A stretch of DNA of 64,000 nt, from NCBI GenBank assembly GCA_002496565.1, contig DAKJ01000004.1:163755-227754 (forward strand), in the 5' to 3' direction. The notes below the pieces were generated by a model, which ran no database searches, was not told the DNA's origin, and saw only the letters and a program-made list of their open reading frames with translations. The stretch comes from Methanosarcina sp. UBA289. GTDB taxonomy: Archaea > Halobacteriota > Methanosarcinia > Methanosarcinales > Methanosarcinaceae. Positions 24,450 to 33,274 of the stretch are shown here, piece after piece (the first letter of the stretch is position 1; each line of letters starts with the position of its first letter). A program made the translations under genes and the position numbers.

Positions 24450-25570
24450 AACGGAATGGATTTAAATTTGTTCTTATACTGCTCCTGGCCCTGACTCTAT
24501 ATGCTACCCCGGCTTCTGCAGGTAGTGCACAAAGGACTTTACCTAATTCGGTAAGTCCCAATCAGGAGTTCCAGGTAGCAGTCAATGTAGCTGACTATGG
24601 TGCTGCCGGACAGGTAATTGAAAAGCTTCCTGCCGGCTTCACATTTGTTAGTTCTACCCTACCGGAAAGAGCTGTAACTAAAAATGGCAGTGAAGTTTCC
24701 TTCCTGCTCATGACTGAAAGGAGTTTTAGCTACACTCTGAAAGCTCCGGCAACAACCGGTACATACAAAATTGTAGGAATTTTAAGAGATATTAACAAAA
24801 CTGAGTTCTCTGTCAGTCCTGCCGACTGTTCAATTACTGTGAGTCAATCTTCCAACGGTGGCTCAGGTGGCTCAGGCGGTTCAGGCCATTCGGGTGGCTC
24901 AGGCGGTTCAGGTGGCGGAGGCGGTGCTTCAGCCGAGCCCCAGAGCAATGTTGAAGTCAAAGAACTATCCAAGAAAACGGTCACCTCTGGAGAGCGTGTA
25001 AAATTCGAGTTCCCACAGGGTGTAACCTGCATAAGGTATGTGGAGTTTGATGCCAAAAAGAGTATGGGAAAAGTCACTACTATTGTCGAAATGCTGAAAG
25101 GCCAGTCCAAGCTGGTTTCGGGCCTGCCAGAAGGCTCTATTTATAAGAACGTGAACATCTGGGTAGGTTCAGGAGGAATCGCAAATTCCGATAACATCGC
25201 AAACGCAGTTGTCGGCTTCAGAGTCGAAAAGTCCTGGCTTGAGAAATGCGGAGCTGATGAATCGTCTGTAGCTCTCTGGAACTACAATAAAGCTTGGAGC
25301 AAACTTGAAACTAAAAAAGTTGGTGAAGACAGCACCTATGTCTTCTTCGAATCCAAAACTCCGGGTTTCGGACCATTCACAATCGTAGTACCCGGTGAGA
25401 GCATAAAAATCAAATCTCCCGATTCGACAACCTCCACTCCTAAAAACAATTCCAAATCGAATCCTGCAGATGATGCAGAAAAACCTGACAAGAGCTTTAT
25501 CCCGGGTTTTGAGTCTGCAGTGACCATTGGAATCCTTGGAGCTGTGTACCAGATTATGAGAAGAAAGTAA
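24446..25570 (+). CDS. PGF-pre-PGF domain surface protein
   Basis: A 374-residue exported protein. The signal peptide (FKFVLILLLALTLYATPASA) is followed by a beta domain related to archaeal conserved-repeat or S-layer modules, then a Gly/Ser linker with GGSGGSG units near residues 135-160. The following 150 residues match the PGF-pre-PGF domain (KFEFPQGVTCIRYVEFDAKK; GFGPFTIVV). The end is FIPGFESAVTIGILGAVYQI plus MRRK, a PGF motif with membrane helix and Arg-Arg, an archaeosortase sorting signal. ATG 24446 overlaps the upstream stop. It is the last gene of the surface cluster and is followed by a terminator. Confidence 0.85.
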   Translation: MKRNGFKFVLILLLALTLYATPASAGSAQRTLPNSVSPNQEFQVAVNVADYGAAGQVIEKLPAGFTFVSSTLPERAVTKNGSEVSFLLMTERSFSYTLKAPATTGTYKIVGILRDINKTEFSVSPADCSITVSQSSNGGSGGSGGSGHSGGSGGSGGGGGASAEPQSNVEVKELSKKTVTSGERVKFEFPQGVTCIRYVEFDAKKSMGKVTTIVEMLKGQSKLVSGLPEGSIYKNVNIWVGSGGIANSDNIANAVVGFRVEKSWLEKCGADESSVALWNYNKAWSKLETKKVGEDSTYVFFESKTPGFGPFTIVVPGESIKIKSPDSTTSTPKNNSKSNPADDAEKPDKSFIPGFESAVTIGILGAVYQIMRRK

Positions 25571-25606
25571 AAAAGTACTAAATCTCAAAATAAATTTTAG
25601 TTTAAA

Positions 25607-25637
25607 GCAGCATTCAAAGCTGCTTATATTCCTTTTT
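25607..25637 (+). terminator. Terminator of the surface-protein cluster
   Basis: GCAGC-loop-GCTGC followed by TATATTCCTTTTTT. Confidence 0.65.
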
Positions 25638-25873
25638 TAACTCTGTTCTCCAGTATTCTCCTGTTTTCTCACATGCTGCTCTTTGGAAAACAGTAATTTT
25701 ACCCGTTGTCATATTCTTACTTAAAAAGGGTTGTGACCACGCCGTCACGCTTATTTTGATCATATATTTGCTCTTTTGAGCGGCAGTAAAATGGTTTTCA
25801 GGGTGCCGAAAAACACAACTCTGCTGCCGAAAAAGATTCCATCCTCCCGAGACTGGACTCGGGTTGATAATAA

Positions 25874-25945
25874 TACATCAGCCGGGATTCGAACCCGGGT
25901 TCGAGCGTTGGCAACGCCCGGTGATAACCACTACACTACTGATGT
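25874..25945 (-). tRNA. tRNA-Gly (GCC)
   Basis: On the minus strand the acceptor stem ACATCAG pairs with CTGATGT, with discriminator A. The D arm is GTGT...TCAC, the anticodon stem is GGGCG/CGCTC with loop TTGCCAA (anticodon GCC), and the T arm is CCGGG-TTCGAAT-CCCGG. All stems are complete. An A1-U72 first pair is unusual for a glycine tRNA. CCA is not encoded. Confidence 0.9.
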
Positions 25946-25992
25946 TCGAAGCTTACAGGATTCCCCTCCGTTTTATATTATATATTTTCTAG

Positions 25993-26037
25993 CTAATTAA
26001 GTTGACTCTAATTAAGTTGACTCTAATTAAGTTGACC
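25993..26037 (+). repeat. Three tandem copies of a 15-base unit
   Basis: CTAATTAAGTTGACT is repeated three times exactly, except for the last base of the third copy, upstream of the tRNA-Gly gene on its strand. Confidence 0.8.
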
Positions 26038-26294
26038 CCTGATAGATTTTCGGGGAATGTGTTTTATAATATTTTATGTCTAGAGACACGTATACTTATT
26101 CTTCATTTTCTTAAAACTATCTTTTACTGAAAATTAAATTAGCTGTGGGAAAGAGTGTAAAAGAAGAAAACTTTGGTTAGCTCTAAAAAGATACATACCT
26201 TTTGCTTATATTCAATAACAGGAAGTATCCTTGAAAAAATCACCTTGTTAGTAGGTACATAAAAGTACAAACAAATTTCAATGAATTAAAAATA

Positions 26295-26463
26295 GGCTGT
26301 CCATCATTAGCGGTTGATGTTTTCATTATTGATTCTCTAGTGCTAGAAATGCCTTATTTTTCGTGTATCAAGCAGTTACTAACCTTACTGAATTGCAAAA
26401 AAGGTATGTTGCGCCACTAAAAATGTTTTGGAAATAACATCAACTAATTAATAGTACATGACC
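26295..26463 (+). mobile_element. MITE-like element, family 1, copy 2
   Basis: A 169-base element with the same ends (GCGGTTGATGTTTTC and AACATCAACTAATTAATAGT) and interior as the copy at 5934-6100. Here the embedded C-terminal transposase frame is unbroken and ends in QAVTNLTELQKRYVAPLKMF plus WK and a stop. The copies share about 85 per cent of bases by eye. The rest of 25946-26688 shows a doubled ATTTGATTTTGGTT (about 26464-26492) and no gene. Confidence 0.7.
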
Positions 26464-26688
26464 ATTTGATTTTGGTTATTTGATTTTGGTTATATCTGAA
26501 AGTAGTTGACGTTTTCTGTTAAAATTGCATTTCTTGATTACAAACCACAAAATGGGGCACAGATGAGTGTAGATGGATTATCCACATGCATATGTGTTTA
26601 TCTGCAATTTCAGTTAAAATGTAGGTTTTCTACAGAGCCATAATACTATAAGTTTTTATGTCATGAATACAAGAGGTTAAATAGTAAT

Positions 26689-27126
26689 ATGAAAGACAGC
26701 TTCAAACAAAAATCATCGATTCCTAATAAATATTTAATTTTGATTGCAGGCCTCGTTTGGATGTTTGCTGGAACAATGGTAATAGAGACTGGATTACCAT
26801 ATTTTATAAATCAAGGGAGATATACTTTTAGTGTTTTTTTAGCCGCTTCAGTATTTTCAGTGTTTTATTTTCTCATTTTCTCTAAATTAGTTGAAAAGCA
26901 CACGACTCGAATAAGTAAAGATAATAGAAAGAAAATGTTTGTTATGGAATTTTTTGATAGAAAGTCATACCTGATTATGGTGGTAATGGTATTAGGTGGA
27001 ATTACTATTCGAAAATTTAGTCTTTTGCCAGATTTTGACATAGGATTCTTTTATGTTGGGATTGGTTTGGCATTGTTCTCGTGTGGCATGAAGTTTGTAT
27101 ATAAATTTAAGAATTCGTCTTTGTGA
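26689..27126 (+). CDS. Four-helix membrane protein, unknown function
   Basis: A 145-residue protein with about four hydrophobic segments (YLILIAGLVWMFAGTMVI; FSVFLAASVFSVFYFLIF; YLIMVVMVLGGI; FFYVGIGLALFSCGMKF). The loop between segments 2 and 3 is basic. I do not know the family. ATG 26689 has no good ribosome-binding site. It stands alone. Base composition is AT-rich, like neighbouring small genes. Confidence 0.6.
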   Translation: MKDSFKQKSSIPNKYLILIAGLVWMFAGTMVIETGLPYFINQGRYTFSVFLAASVFSVFYFLIFSKLVEKHTTRISKDNRKKMFVMEFFDRKSYLIMVVMVLGGITIRKFSLLPDFDIGFFYVGIGLALFSCGMKFVYKFKNSSL

Positions 27127-27507
27127 TTAAATAATCTTGAAGAGTTATCTATATGGCCTGTCTTAGTCTATATATGTCGATTACAAGCATTCTTACAAAA
27201 CCTAAGGTAACTTGAAATTATAGTCTTAAAATTCGGTGCTTCCTATTTAATCATTTAGTATTTTTGAGACTCCTGTAGTTTTACAACTCTGTTAATTTCC
27301 ATTTCTTATTATTAATTCTACACTTTTGTGCAGGTGTTCTCTTTTCCAAAACTCCATATTTCATGTAAAAACTCTTCGGTTATTGAATATGCAAAGTTTT
27401 ATATTATCAAGCCAGTATAGACTGGCATCCTTCATGCTCTGGCAGCATGTGCTAATTTGATCTTTCAATTCAATCTTTTGATTTATTGAATTTTTGAGTG
27501 ATGGATT

Positions 27508-28839
27508 TTGAGCGAGCTTGAGAAACTAATAAATCTTGCAAAAAACGCAGCCGAAAAAATCCGGAAACACAGCTTTGTACGTGTAGTCTCACATAATGAT
27601 GCTGACGGGCTGACCTCAGCCGGGATAATGGCACAGGCCCTGCTGCGGGCAGGCATTTGTTTCCAGCTTTCGATAGCTGGAAGACTGGATGAAGCTGTGA
27701 TTGAAGATGTGAACAAGAGCATCTCTAGGGATGAACTTGTTATTTTCTGCGATATGGGCAGCGGGCAACCTGAACTTATAGGTAAGGTGGCAGCCGATGT
27801 TATAGTGCTTGATCACCACCAGCCTGTAGGGCAATCTCCGGCAAAAGTAGTTGTAAACGCCCATCTGGTTGGAATCGATGGGGCAACTGACATCTCGGCT
27901 TCTGGCACCTGTTACCTGGTAGCTAGAGAACTATCAGCCAATAACGTTGACCTCTCAGGACTGGCCCTTGCAGGCGCAGTCGGAGACAAGCAGCTCTTTC
28001 ACACGGCTAATGCCTTCATCTTGGAAGAAGCCTTAAAAGCAGGGATTGTGTCTATCCGAAAGGGACTCAAAGTGGGTGATGGAGATCTTGTAGACGTACT
28101 TTCATACAGTACCGAACCTTTCCTGGATATAACTGGTTATCCTGAAAAAGTTACAGAATTTTTGAACCAGCTAGGGCTTTCAGGAAAGATTGAAAACCTA
28201 TCTGAGGAGGAAGTCTCAAGGCTTGCCAATGCTGTCGCCCTAAAACTTGTCAGGCAAGCAAGCCCGGAAGCTATTGAAGCTGTTATAGGAGAAGTTTTAC
28301 TGCTAAACCAGGAGCTTGTAAGAAACGCTTACGATTTTATCTCTATTCTTAACACATGCGGAAAGCAGAAAATCTATGGGCTAGCTATTTCTCTCTGTCT
28401 CAAAGATCATGAGATTGTCAATGAAGCTCTCTCTTTTAAAAAAGAGCATGAGCAGAAGCTCACATTGGATGTCAGGGAAAATGTAGAAAGAATTCGCAAA
28501 GGTGAGAATCTATGGTACGTTATTACCGTTGATGCCCTTTCTACAGGGAGCCTTGCAAGCACGGTTGTCCGATACATTCATCCCGAACTTCCATTTATTT
28601 GCATAAATGAATCCGAAGGTATCCTTAAAGTCTCTGCAAGAGGCACTCGTGAACTTGTCTCAAAGGGCCTTGATCTTGCTTTTGCCCTGAGGGAAGCTGC
28701 AGGTGCAGTTGGTGGAAGAGGAGGCGGGCACAGTGTAGCTTCTGGGGCTGCAATCCCTCTTGGAAGTGCAGAGGAATTCCTGAGCATTGCAGATCGAATC
28801 ATAGGTGACCAGCTCCAAAAGGACGGAACAAGAAATTAA
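27508..28839 (+). CDS. RecJ-like DHH-family single-strand nuclease
   Basis: A 443-residue archaeal RecJ homologue of the DHH phosphoesterase superfamily. Motifs are SHNDADGLTSAGI (residues 30-42, Asp metal ligands), FCDMGSG, and the signature DHHQP near residue 102; the C-terminal DHHA1 domain has GGRGGGHSVASGA. Archaeal homologues (GAN-type) interact with the GINS complex and degrade single-stranded DNA or RNA. The start is TTG 27508. The KEOPS subunit gene follows after 41 bases. In many archaea a ribosomal S15 gene precedes this pair, but it is not visible here. Confidence 0.85.
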   Translation: MSELEKLINLAKNAAEKIRKHSFVRVVSHNDADGLTSAGIMAQALLRAGICFQLSIAGRLDEAVIEDVNKSISRDELVIFCDMGSGQPELIGKVAADVIVLDHHQPVGQSPAKVVVNAHLVGIDGATDISASGTCYLVARELSANNVDLSGLALAGAVGDKQLFHTANAFILEEALKAGIVSIRKGLKVGDGDLVDVLSYSTEPFLDITGYPEKVTEFLNQLGLSGKIENLSEEEVSRLANAVALKLVRQASPEAIEAVIGEVLLLNQELVRNAYDFISILNTCGKQKIYGLAISLCLKDHEIVNEALSFKKEHEQKLTLDVRENVERIRKGENLWYVITVDALSTGSLASTVVRYIHPELPFICINESEGILKVSARGTRELVSKGLDLAFALREAAGAVGGRGGGHSVASGAAIPLGSAEEFLSIADRIIGDQLQKDGTRN

Positions 28840-28880
28840 AAGTGATAAAAATAAAAAGTTGGAAAAAAGATGGAATCTCT

Positions 28881-29135
28881 ATGAAAATCACAGGTAAAAT
28901 TGAATTTCCAGATCCCGACTCAAGAAGAAACGCTGTGAAAATCCTGCAAGCTCTTTCTCCAGATAACCTTAGAAGCATGGAAAGTGAAATCAGTAATGAT
29001 AGAGTTGCTGTCCAGTTTCATTCTGAGAAAATAGGCTCTCTTCTTGCAACGGTTGATGATTTTCTCATGAATGTTAAAATTGGGGAAGGGATCGAAGAGG
29101 CTTTGGAAAAAGAAGATAAAGTACAGGAAAGTTAA
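28881..29135 (+). CDS. pcc1: KEOPS complex subunit Pcc1
   Basis: An 84-residue protein matching the small Pcc1 family: KITGKIEFPDPDSRRNAVKI at the start, SEISNDRVAVQFHS in the middle and a helix with SLLATVDDFLMNVKIGEGI. Pcc1 dimerises within KEOPS, which makes the t6A modification of tRNAs that read ANN codons. ATG 28881 is preceded by GATGG; the open frame from 28842 is only upstream spacer. It lies directly after the RecJ-like gene, as in other euryarchaea, so the two are probably one transcript. Confidence 0.85.
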   Translation: MKITGKIEFPDPDSRRNAVKILQALSPDNLRSMESEISNDRVAVQFHSEKIGSLLATVDDFLMNVKIGEGIEEALEKEDKVQES

Positions 29136-29139
29136 ATTT

Positions 29140-29310
29140 ACCTACAAACTTTCTTTTTTCCCTTTATTTTTCCTTCTTTTTTCTTCTTTTTTATTTTCTT
29201 TGATTTTACCTATTTTTCTATTATTGAGTTTCTTCCTTTCTCTTTTCCTTTTTTTTCTCTTGTTTTTCCGTTTATTTTTGCTTTGTTTCTCTATTTACCT
29301 TCTATTTTTA
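29140..29310 (+). terminator. Long pyrimidine-rich (T-rich) tract after pcc1
   Basis: About 170 bases of almost pure T and C on the plus strand, with many T4-T6 runs. It is a likely termination zone for the recJ-like/pcc1 transcript, as archaeal RNA polymerase stops at T-runs. The convergent protease gene ends inside the next bases. Confidence 0.5.
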
Positions 29311-29322
29311 TCTCGGGAGTCA

Positions 29323-31560
29323 TCATTCCCCTGAACCTTCCCGCCAAAGCTGTATTAGTTCTTTTAGCCTCTCATCCGTGAGTTCTGCTCCTGTTTCCGG
29401 GATTTGTAACCTATTGCAATATATATGGATAGCTTCCTGTAGCTCTTCAATGCTTATGTTTTCTCCCTCTTGAGAAGTAGGGCTATCCCAGGGGTTCCAG
29501 GTATGAACTGTCCAGTTCCAGCTCTGTATAACTTTTTCGTCTCCGATTCTGGCAATTGCTTTGACATTATAAGAGCCTGGTGAGCGGATAACCTCCGTGT
29601 ATGAACTATTCTTAACGCGGAATTTGAAGCCCCTGCTTTCCTCATTCAGATACCAGCTTATATTGCAGGGATAGTTTGTACTGACACTAAACTCCTGCTT
29701 TTCTCCTTCATAGGTTATAACATTCCCTCTAGGGTTGACAGAATTAATTGAAAGGGGAGACACTTTTATATAACCATGTTTTGTCTCTGTGTCAGATCCT
29801 TTATTGTTAGTGATAGTTAGAGAAACGGTATAAATCCCATAAGACCCGTAGGTGTAGGTCGGATTCTGGGCTATTGAGTCAATTCTTCCGTCGCCGTCGA
29901 AATCCCATTTCCAGGAAAAGGCATTGCTGGAGAGGTCTGTGAACTGGACTGTAAGAGGATACACTCCTGATGTAATATTTGAAGAAAAGTCAGCTTCAGG
30001 AAGCTCATTACTTGTTGTAAAAGCTTTAATGCAAAGGTTTGCTTCCGAATTACTTGATATATCTTCCCACCTGACCCCATTAGGACTCACATAACTTTCT
30101 CCGGGATTGGCCTGGGCCTTGCTGCTATAACGGGCTATAGGCTCCTCAACTGCAAGAGGACCTAAAGCCGAGGGATTTGTGAATTTTATAACTATTGAAA
30201 ATCTCTCTCCGGCATGTACTGGCACTGCCGAATTAAGTACATGTGTATGGTATCCTGGTAATGAGTATCGGCCACTTTCCTTTACAAAGTATCGCTGTCC
30301 TGAATTCACAGGCCCAGAAACGGGGTTTTTGTAGACATACAACTCATAAGCCGTATTAAGGTCTGTAGTGTAGAATCCTATGGCTTTAAGGGTTTCGTTC
30401 CTTTCCGAGGAGAAAACATTGCCTCCCCAGGCAACCAGGCTTCCTTCATATTGTTTTGATACTATCCATCCCAGAGGGTCATACTGGTAGACATGGTCGT
30501 AATTATCCTGACTTTCAGCTGTGAATGCGGCGTTTTCGTTGTATCCGAGTTTTGTGTCATAGTAGGAAATATAGCAGTACCCATCATCTCCCCAGGTATC
30601 ACCCCAGCTATTTTTCACTATAAAAGCCCCGTTTCCGGGAGGAACCTGCGTAAAAGAATTCCTGTCAAAAGAATCATCCCATCCCACAATGGTTACGGCA
30701 TGATTGACAGCTAGGTTCCCTGTATATCGATAAGCATAATTTCTTTGCTGATAATATCCAGGATTCCAGTACATTGTGGAGTACACAGCTCCATAGTTAA
30801 GAATTGCTTTCTTGAGAATTTCGTTACCCAGGGGTTCTGTCTTTTTAGGCAGGAAAAGTGCCTCTTGCACATGTTTCTGTACGGAAAGTCCTGTAGGTGA
30901 ATAGGAAGAGGAATCACTATAAGGATCTTCGGATTCATTCACAGGTCCGCTCCAGCGGGAAAGATACGCTGTTGATATGAACGCATTGCCACCGTCTTCT
31001 GCAGTAAGATCAAAACCCTGAAAATAGCTTTTTGAGATAAGATTTTTCATATTGTTTTCAGAAAAATCATAGTTTTTTCCTTCTTTTCCCAGGATATAAG
31101 ATTCAAGAGACGCAATACTTGAAAAAGCCCAGCAGCTTCCATCTTTTCCCTGGTTCTTTGCGGCTGTTACTTTTCCCTCTTTGCGCAGGTCATAAACAGC
31201 CGGAATGTCTGAACCTGAGGCTCCAAGCAAAGGTCTTCCTTCAGAGCTTGCGAGTCCCGACAGGTCTACAGGCGAGGGCTTATATCCTGTGCCTAAAAGC
31301 TGTCCGTAACTACTCACAAAAGAAAAAGTTTCAATTGATCCAGGCTGCTGGTCTTCCAGAAAGTCAGGGTTCATCGGGGCCGTTTCAATCATGGGTTCAG
31401 CCATGGATTCAGCGGAAAATGTGCAGTTCTGTACTATTTCAGGGTCTTCGGCACTTCCTGCAGCAAAACCCGGGCTTCCCGGCAGGCACAAAATCAAAAC
31501 CATAAAAATAAGCAGAAAAGATTTTAATTTTTTAAGTAGGGAGAATTTTGTTCTTTTCAA
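29323..31560 (-). CDS. Secreted papain-like (C1A) cysteine protease with PKD domain
   Basis: A 745-residue exported protein. A signal peptide (KSFLLIFMVLILCLPGSPGF) is followed by a short pro-region and a C1A peptidase domain: QGKDGSCWAFSS with Cys at about residue 143, VNHAVTIVGWDDSF with the His, and FIVKNSWGDTWGDDGYCYI with the Asn. Residues 370-500 resemble the lectin-like domain that often follows such peptidases. A PKD domain (WKWDFDGDGRIDS; YGSYGIYTVSLTI) begins near 530, and a second Ig-like strand set follows. It has no C-terminal anchor. It should act on or near the cell surface. Confidence 0.85.
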   Translation of the reverse strand: MKRTKFSLLKKLKSFLLIFMVLILCLPGSPGFAAGSAEDPEIVQNCTFSAESMAEPMIETAPMNPDFLEDQQPGSIETFSFVSSYGQLLGTGYKPSPVDLSGLASSEGRPLLGASGSDIPAVYDLRKEGKVTAAKNQGKDGSCWAFSSIASLESYILGKEGKNYDFSENNMKNLISKSYFQGFDLTAEDGGNAFISTAYLSRWSGPVNESEDPYSDSSSYSPTGLSVQKHVQEALFLPKKTEPLGNEILKKAILNYGAVYSTMYWNPGYYQQRNYAYRYTGNLAVNHAVTIVGWDDSFDRNSFTQVPPGNGAFIVKNSWGDTWGDDGYCYISYYDTKLGYNENAAFTAESQDNYDHVYQYDPLGWIVSKQYEGSLVAWGGNVFSSERNETLKAIGFYTTDLNTAYELYVYKNPVSGPVNSGQRYFVKESGRYSLPGYHTHVLNSAVPVHAGERFSIVIKFTNPSALGPLAVEEPIARYSSKAQANPGESYVSPNGVRWEDISSNSEANLCIKAFTTSNELPEADFSSNITSGVYPLTVQFTDLSSNAFSWKWDFDGDGRIDSIAQNPTYTYGSYGIYTVSLTITNNKGSDTETKHGYIKVSPLSINSVNPRGNVITYEGEKQEFSVSTNYPCNISWYLNEESRGFKFRVKNSSYTEVIRSPGSYNVKAIARIGDEKVIQSWNWTVHTWNPWDSPTSQEGENISIEELQEAIHIYCNRLQIPETGAELTDERLKELIQLWREGSGE

Positions 31561-32011
31561 GATCTTTGGCCTCGGCGAGATCGTCTCCTGGCGAGCCTGT
31601 ATATGCTTTTTTGGAGCTTGCCGGGATGTAAATCTTTATCATTGGATATAATTCTTTATCATTATTTTATAACTGAATTATAGGACTATTTATGAAATTT
31701 GTCTATAAGTCTTTTTCCAACATATTATAATTTTTTACCTCGAAACCAAACTTTTTCTCCTATGAGCGATTTAAAAACACTAAATTTGGACCAAAGATTT
31801 ACAAAATAAACTCTAAATTTTTTTAATACGATAAATTACTGAATATAAAAAAGGTTGTAAGTAGTACTAAAAATTTTAATTTCACTATCTTACTCCCATT
31901 TCAGTTAATTGATTTTTATAAACTATTGTGTTGAGGCTGTTTTCCAATAGAAAGAAACATTACTATTGTCCTTCCATAATTTAATAGGGGTATATTTTAG
32001 GGGTATATTTT
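31561..32011. other. AT-rich spacer with a doubled AGGGGTATATTTT
   Basis: No gene is visible. At the right end AGGGGTATATTTT occurs twice in tandem (31986-31998 and 31999-32010) directly before the ribosome-binding site of the ferritin-like gene; the two contain TATA-like boxes. Confidence 0.5.
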
Positions 32012-32026
32012 AAGGGGGGTGAAAAC

Positions 32027-32302
32027 CTGCTTTCGGAAGTACTTGCAGACCTTGAAAAAACCAGACCTGAAGACCTTAATAAAGAGATCCTTAGAGCTGC
32101 CATGATTGCAGAGCTGGACGCTATCAACATTTATGAGCAGATGGCAAATCTGGCAAAAAGCGAAGAAATTCGTAAAGTCCTGCTTGACATTGCCAGAAAA
32201 GAGAAAATCCATGTAGCTATGTTTGAAACCGTGCTCCTGCAAACTGACAGGGAGTTTTTGAAAATCTACTCGGATTATGCTCTGGCTAGAAGTAGAAAAT
32301 AA
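32027..32302 (+). CDS. Ferritin-like (EncFtn-type) protein with probable CTG start
   Basis: A 91-residue helical protein. Metal-ligand positions are AELDAINIYEQMANLA and ARKEKIHVAMFETVLL, i.e. Glu, then ExxH, as in the half-ferritins of the encapsulated-ferritin group that dimerise to make a di-iron site. The frame is open back to CTG 32027, six bases after AAGGGGGGTG, and the extra 25 residues (LLSEVLADLEKTRPEDLNKE) belong to the conserved first helix. ATG 32102 would remove that helix and has no ribosome-binding site. No encapsulin gene is nearby. Confidence 0.7.
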   Translation: MLSEVLADLEKTRPEDLNKEILRAAMIAELDAINIYEQMANLAKSEEIRKVLLDIARKEKIHVAMFETVLLQTDREFLKIYSDYALARSRK

Positions 32303-32343
32303 GTTTCAAATCCGTTTGACATCATATTTCCTATTGATCCTCC

Positions 32344-32799
32344 ATGCTTGAAGAATATGAGAGAAAGAGAAATTTTAAAAAAACACCTGAACCGTCGACC
32401 AATGATTTTGGAAAAAGCTCCAACAAACCGATTTTTGTGGTTCAGCGCCATGATGCGCGTAAGCTTCACTATGATTTCCGCTTGGAGATGGATGGAGTTC
32501 TGAAAAGCTGGGCTGTGCCAAAGGAGCCCCCAAAGGATGCAGGCACCAGAAGGCTTGCTATCGAGACTGAAGACCATCCTCTGGCATATGCTGATTTTGA
32601 AGGTGAAATCCCGGCCGGAGAGTACGGAGCCGGCAAGGTTGAGATCTGGGATAGGGGAACTTTTGAGCTTTTGAAACGTGAGGAAAGGGAAATTGTGGTA
32701 GCACTTGAAGGAGATAAACTGAAAGGGACTTATGTTTTAGTCCGGACAAAGTACGGAAAAGGGGAAAAAGGCTGGCTCTTCTTTAAAAAGGTCAACTAA
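32344..32799 (+). CDS. Stand-alone LigD-type 3'-phosphoesterase
   Basis: A 151-residue protein matching the phosphoesterase domain that in bacteria is fused to DNA ligase D and cleans 3' ends (removing 3'-phosphate or a 3'-terminal ribonucleoside) before joining. Motifs are FVVQRHDARKLHYDFRLEMD with catalytic His, Asp and Arg, WAVPKEPP, AIETEDHPLAYADFEGEIP and GYGAGKVEIWD-like EYGAGKVEIWDRG. Free-standing forms are known in Methanosarcina. No ligase or Ku gene is adjacent. ATG 32344 lies 41 bases after the ferritin-like gene, so an operon is possible. Confidence 0.9.
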   Translation: MLEEYERKRNFKKTPEPSTNDFGKSSNKPIFVVQRHDARKLHYDFRLEMDGVLKSWAVPKEPPKDAGTRRLAIETEDHPLAYADFEGEIPAGEYGAGKVEIWDRGTFELLKREEREIVVALEGDKLKGTYVLVRTKYGKGEKGWLFFKKVN

Positions 32800-32899
32800 A
32801 AGCCGACTAGAACTTAATATTTATGAATAAAACTTAATGTCGCAGTAGTGAAACACAGGTCAGACCCTGAGCTTTTTAAACCATTGTGAGTATAAGCAT

Positions 32900-33274
32900 A
32901 TGGGGATACTTACGGAAGAAATGGTAAAGATCAATGTTTTTGAAACTGTCGGGGAAAACTGTTGCGTTGCCGCTTGTGATGGACAAAAGGTTTACGATAT
33001 TATTACGGCTGCTCTCTGCGAAAATAAGAAAGTTGAACTCTCTTTTGCAGAAGCGAGTGAGCTGACGCCTGCCTTTTTGAATTCGGCAATAGGGCAACTT
33101 TACGGATGTTTTTCCGCAGAACAAATTGAGAATAGCCTCTTATTCACGGATATCTCCGAGGAAGACGAGATTATCCTTAAGAGGGTTATAGAGCGGGCAA
33201 AAACCTATTTTGAGCATGCATACACCTGCAGAAAGGCGCTGAAAGACGTGCTTGGAGGAGAAGAGGATGCGTAA
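32900..33274 (+). CDS. STAS-like (DUF4325) protein paired with a PIN protein
   Basis: A 124-residue protein resembling the STAS-like DUF4325 domain: VELSFAEASELTPAFLNSAI, followed by GQLYGCF. Such proteins often occur directly upstream of PIN-domain genes, where they may act as the antitoxin or regulator; that role is inferred. ATG 32900 or ATG 32921 could be the start. Its stop codon lies inside the next gene, giving an eight-base overlap and translational coupling. Confidence 0.65.
   Translation: MGILTEEMVKINVFETVGENCCVAACDGQKVYDIITAALCENKKVELSFAEASELTPAFLNSAIGQLYGCFSAEQIENSLLFTDISEEDEIILKRVIERAKTYFEHAYTCRKALKDVLGGEEDA

Noticed and set aside
25993..26037. A CRISPR array
   Set aside because: The 15-base units are directly adjacent without spacers. 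No cas gene is present, and no other repeat in the window has CRISPR spacing.
29071..29334. An 87-codon Leu/Phe-rich frame after pcc1
   Set aside because: It is the translation of a T-rich termination tract and overlaps the pcc1 end in another frame.
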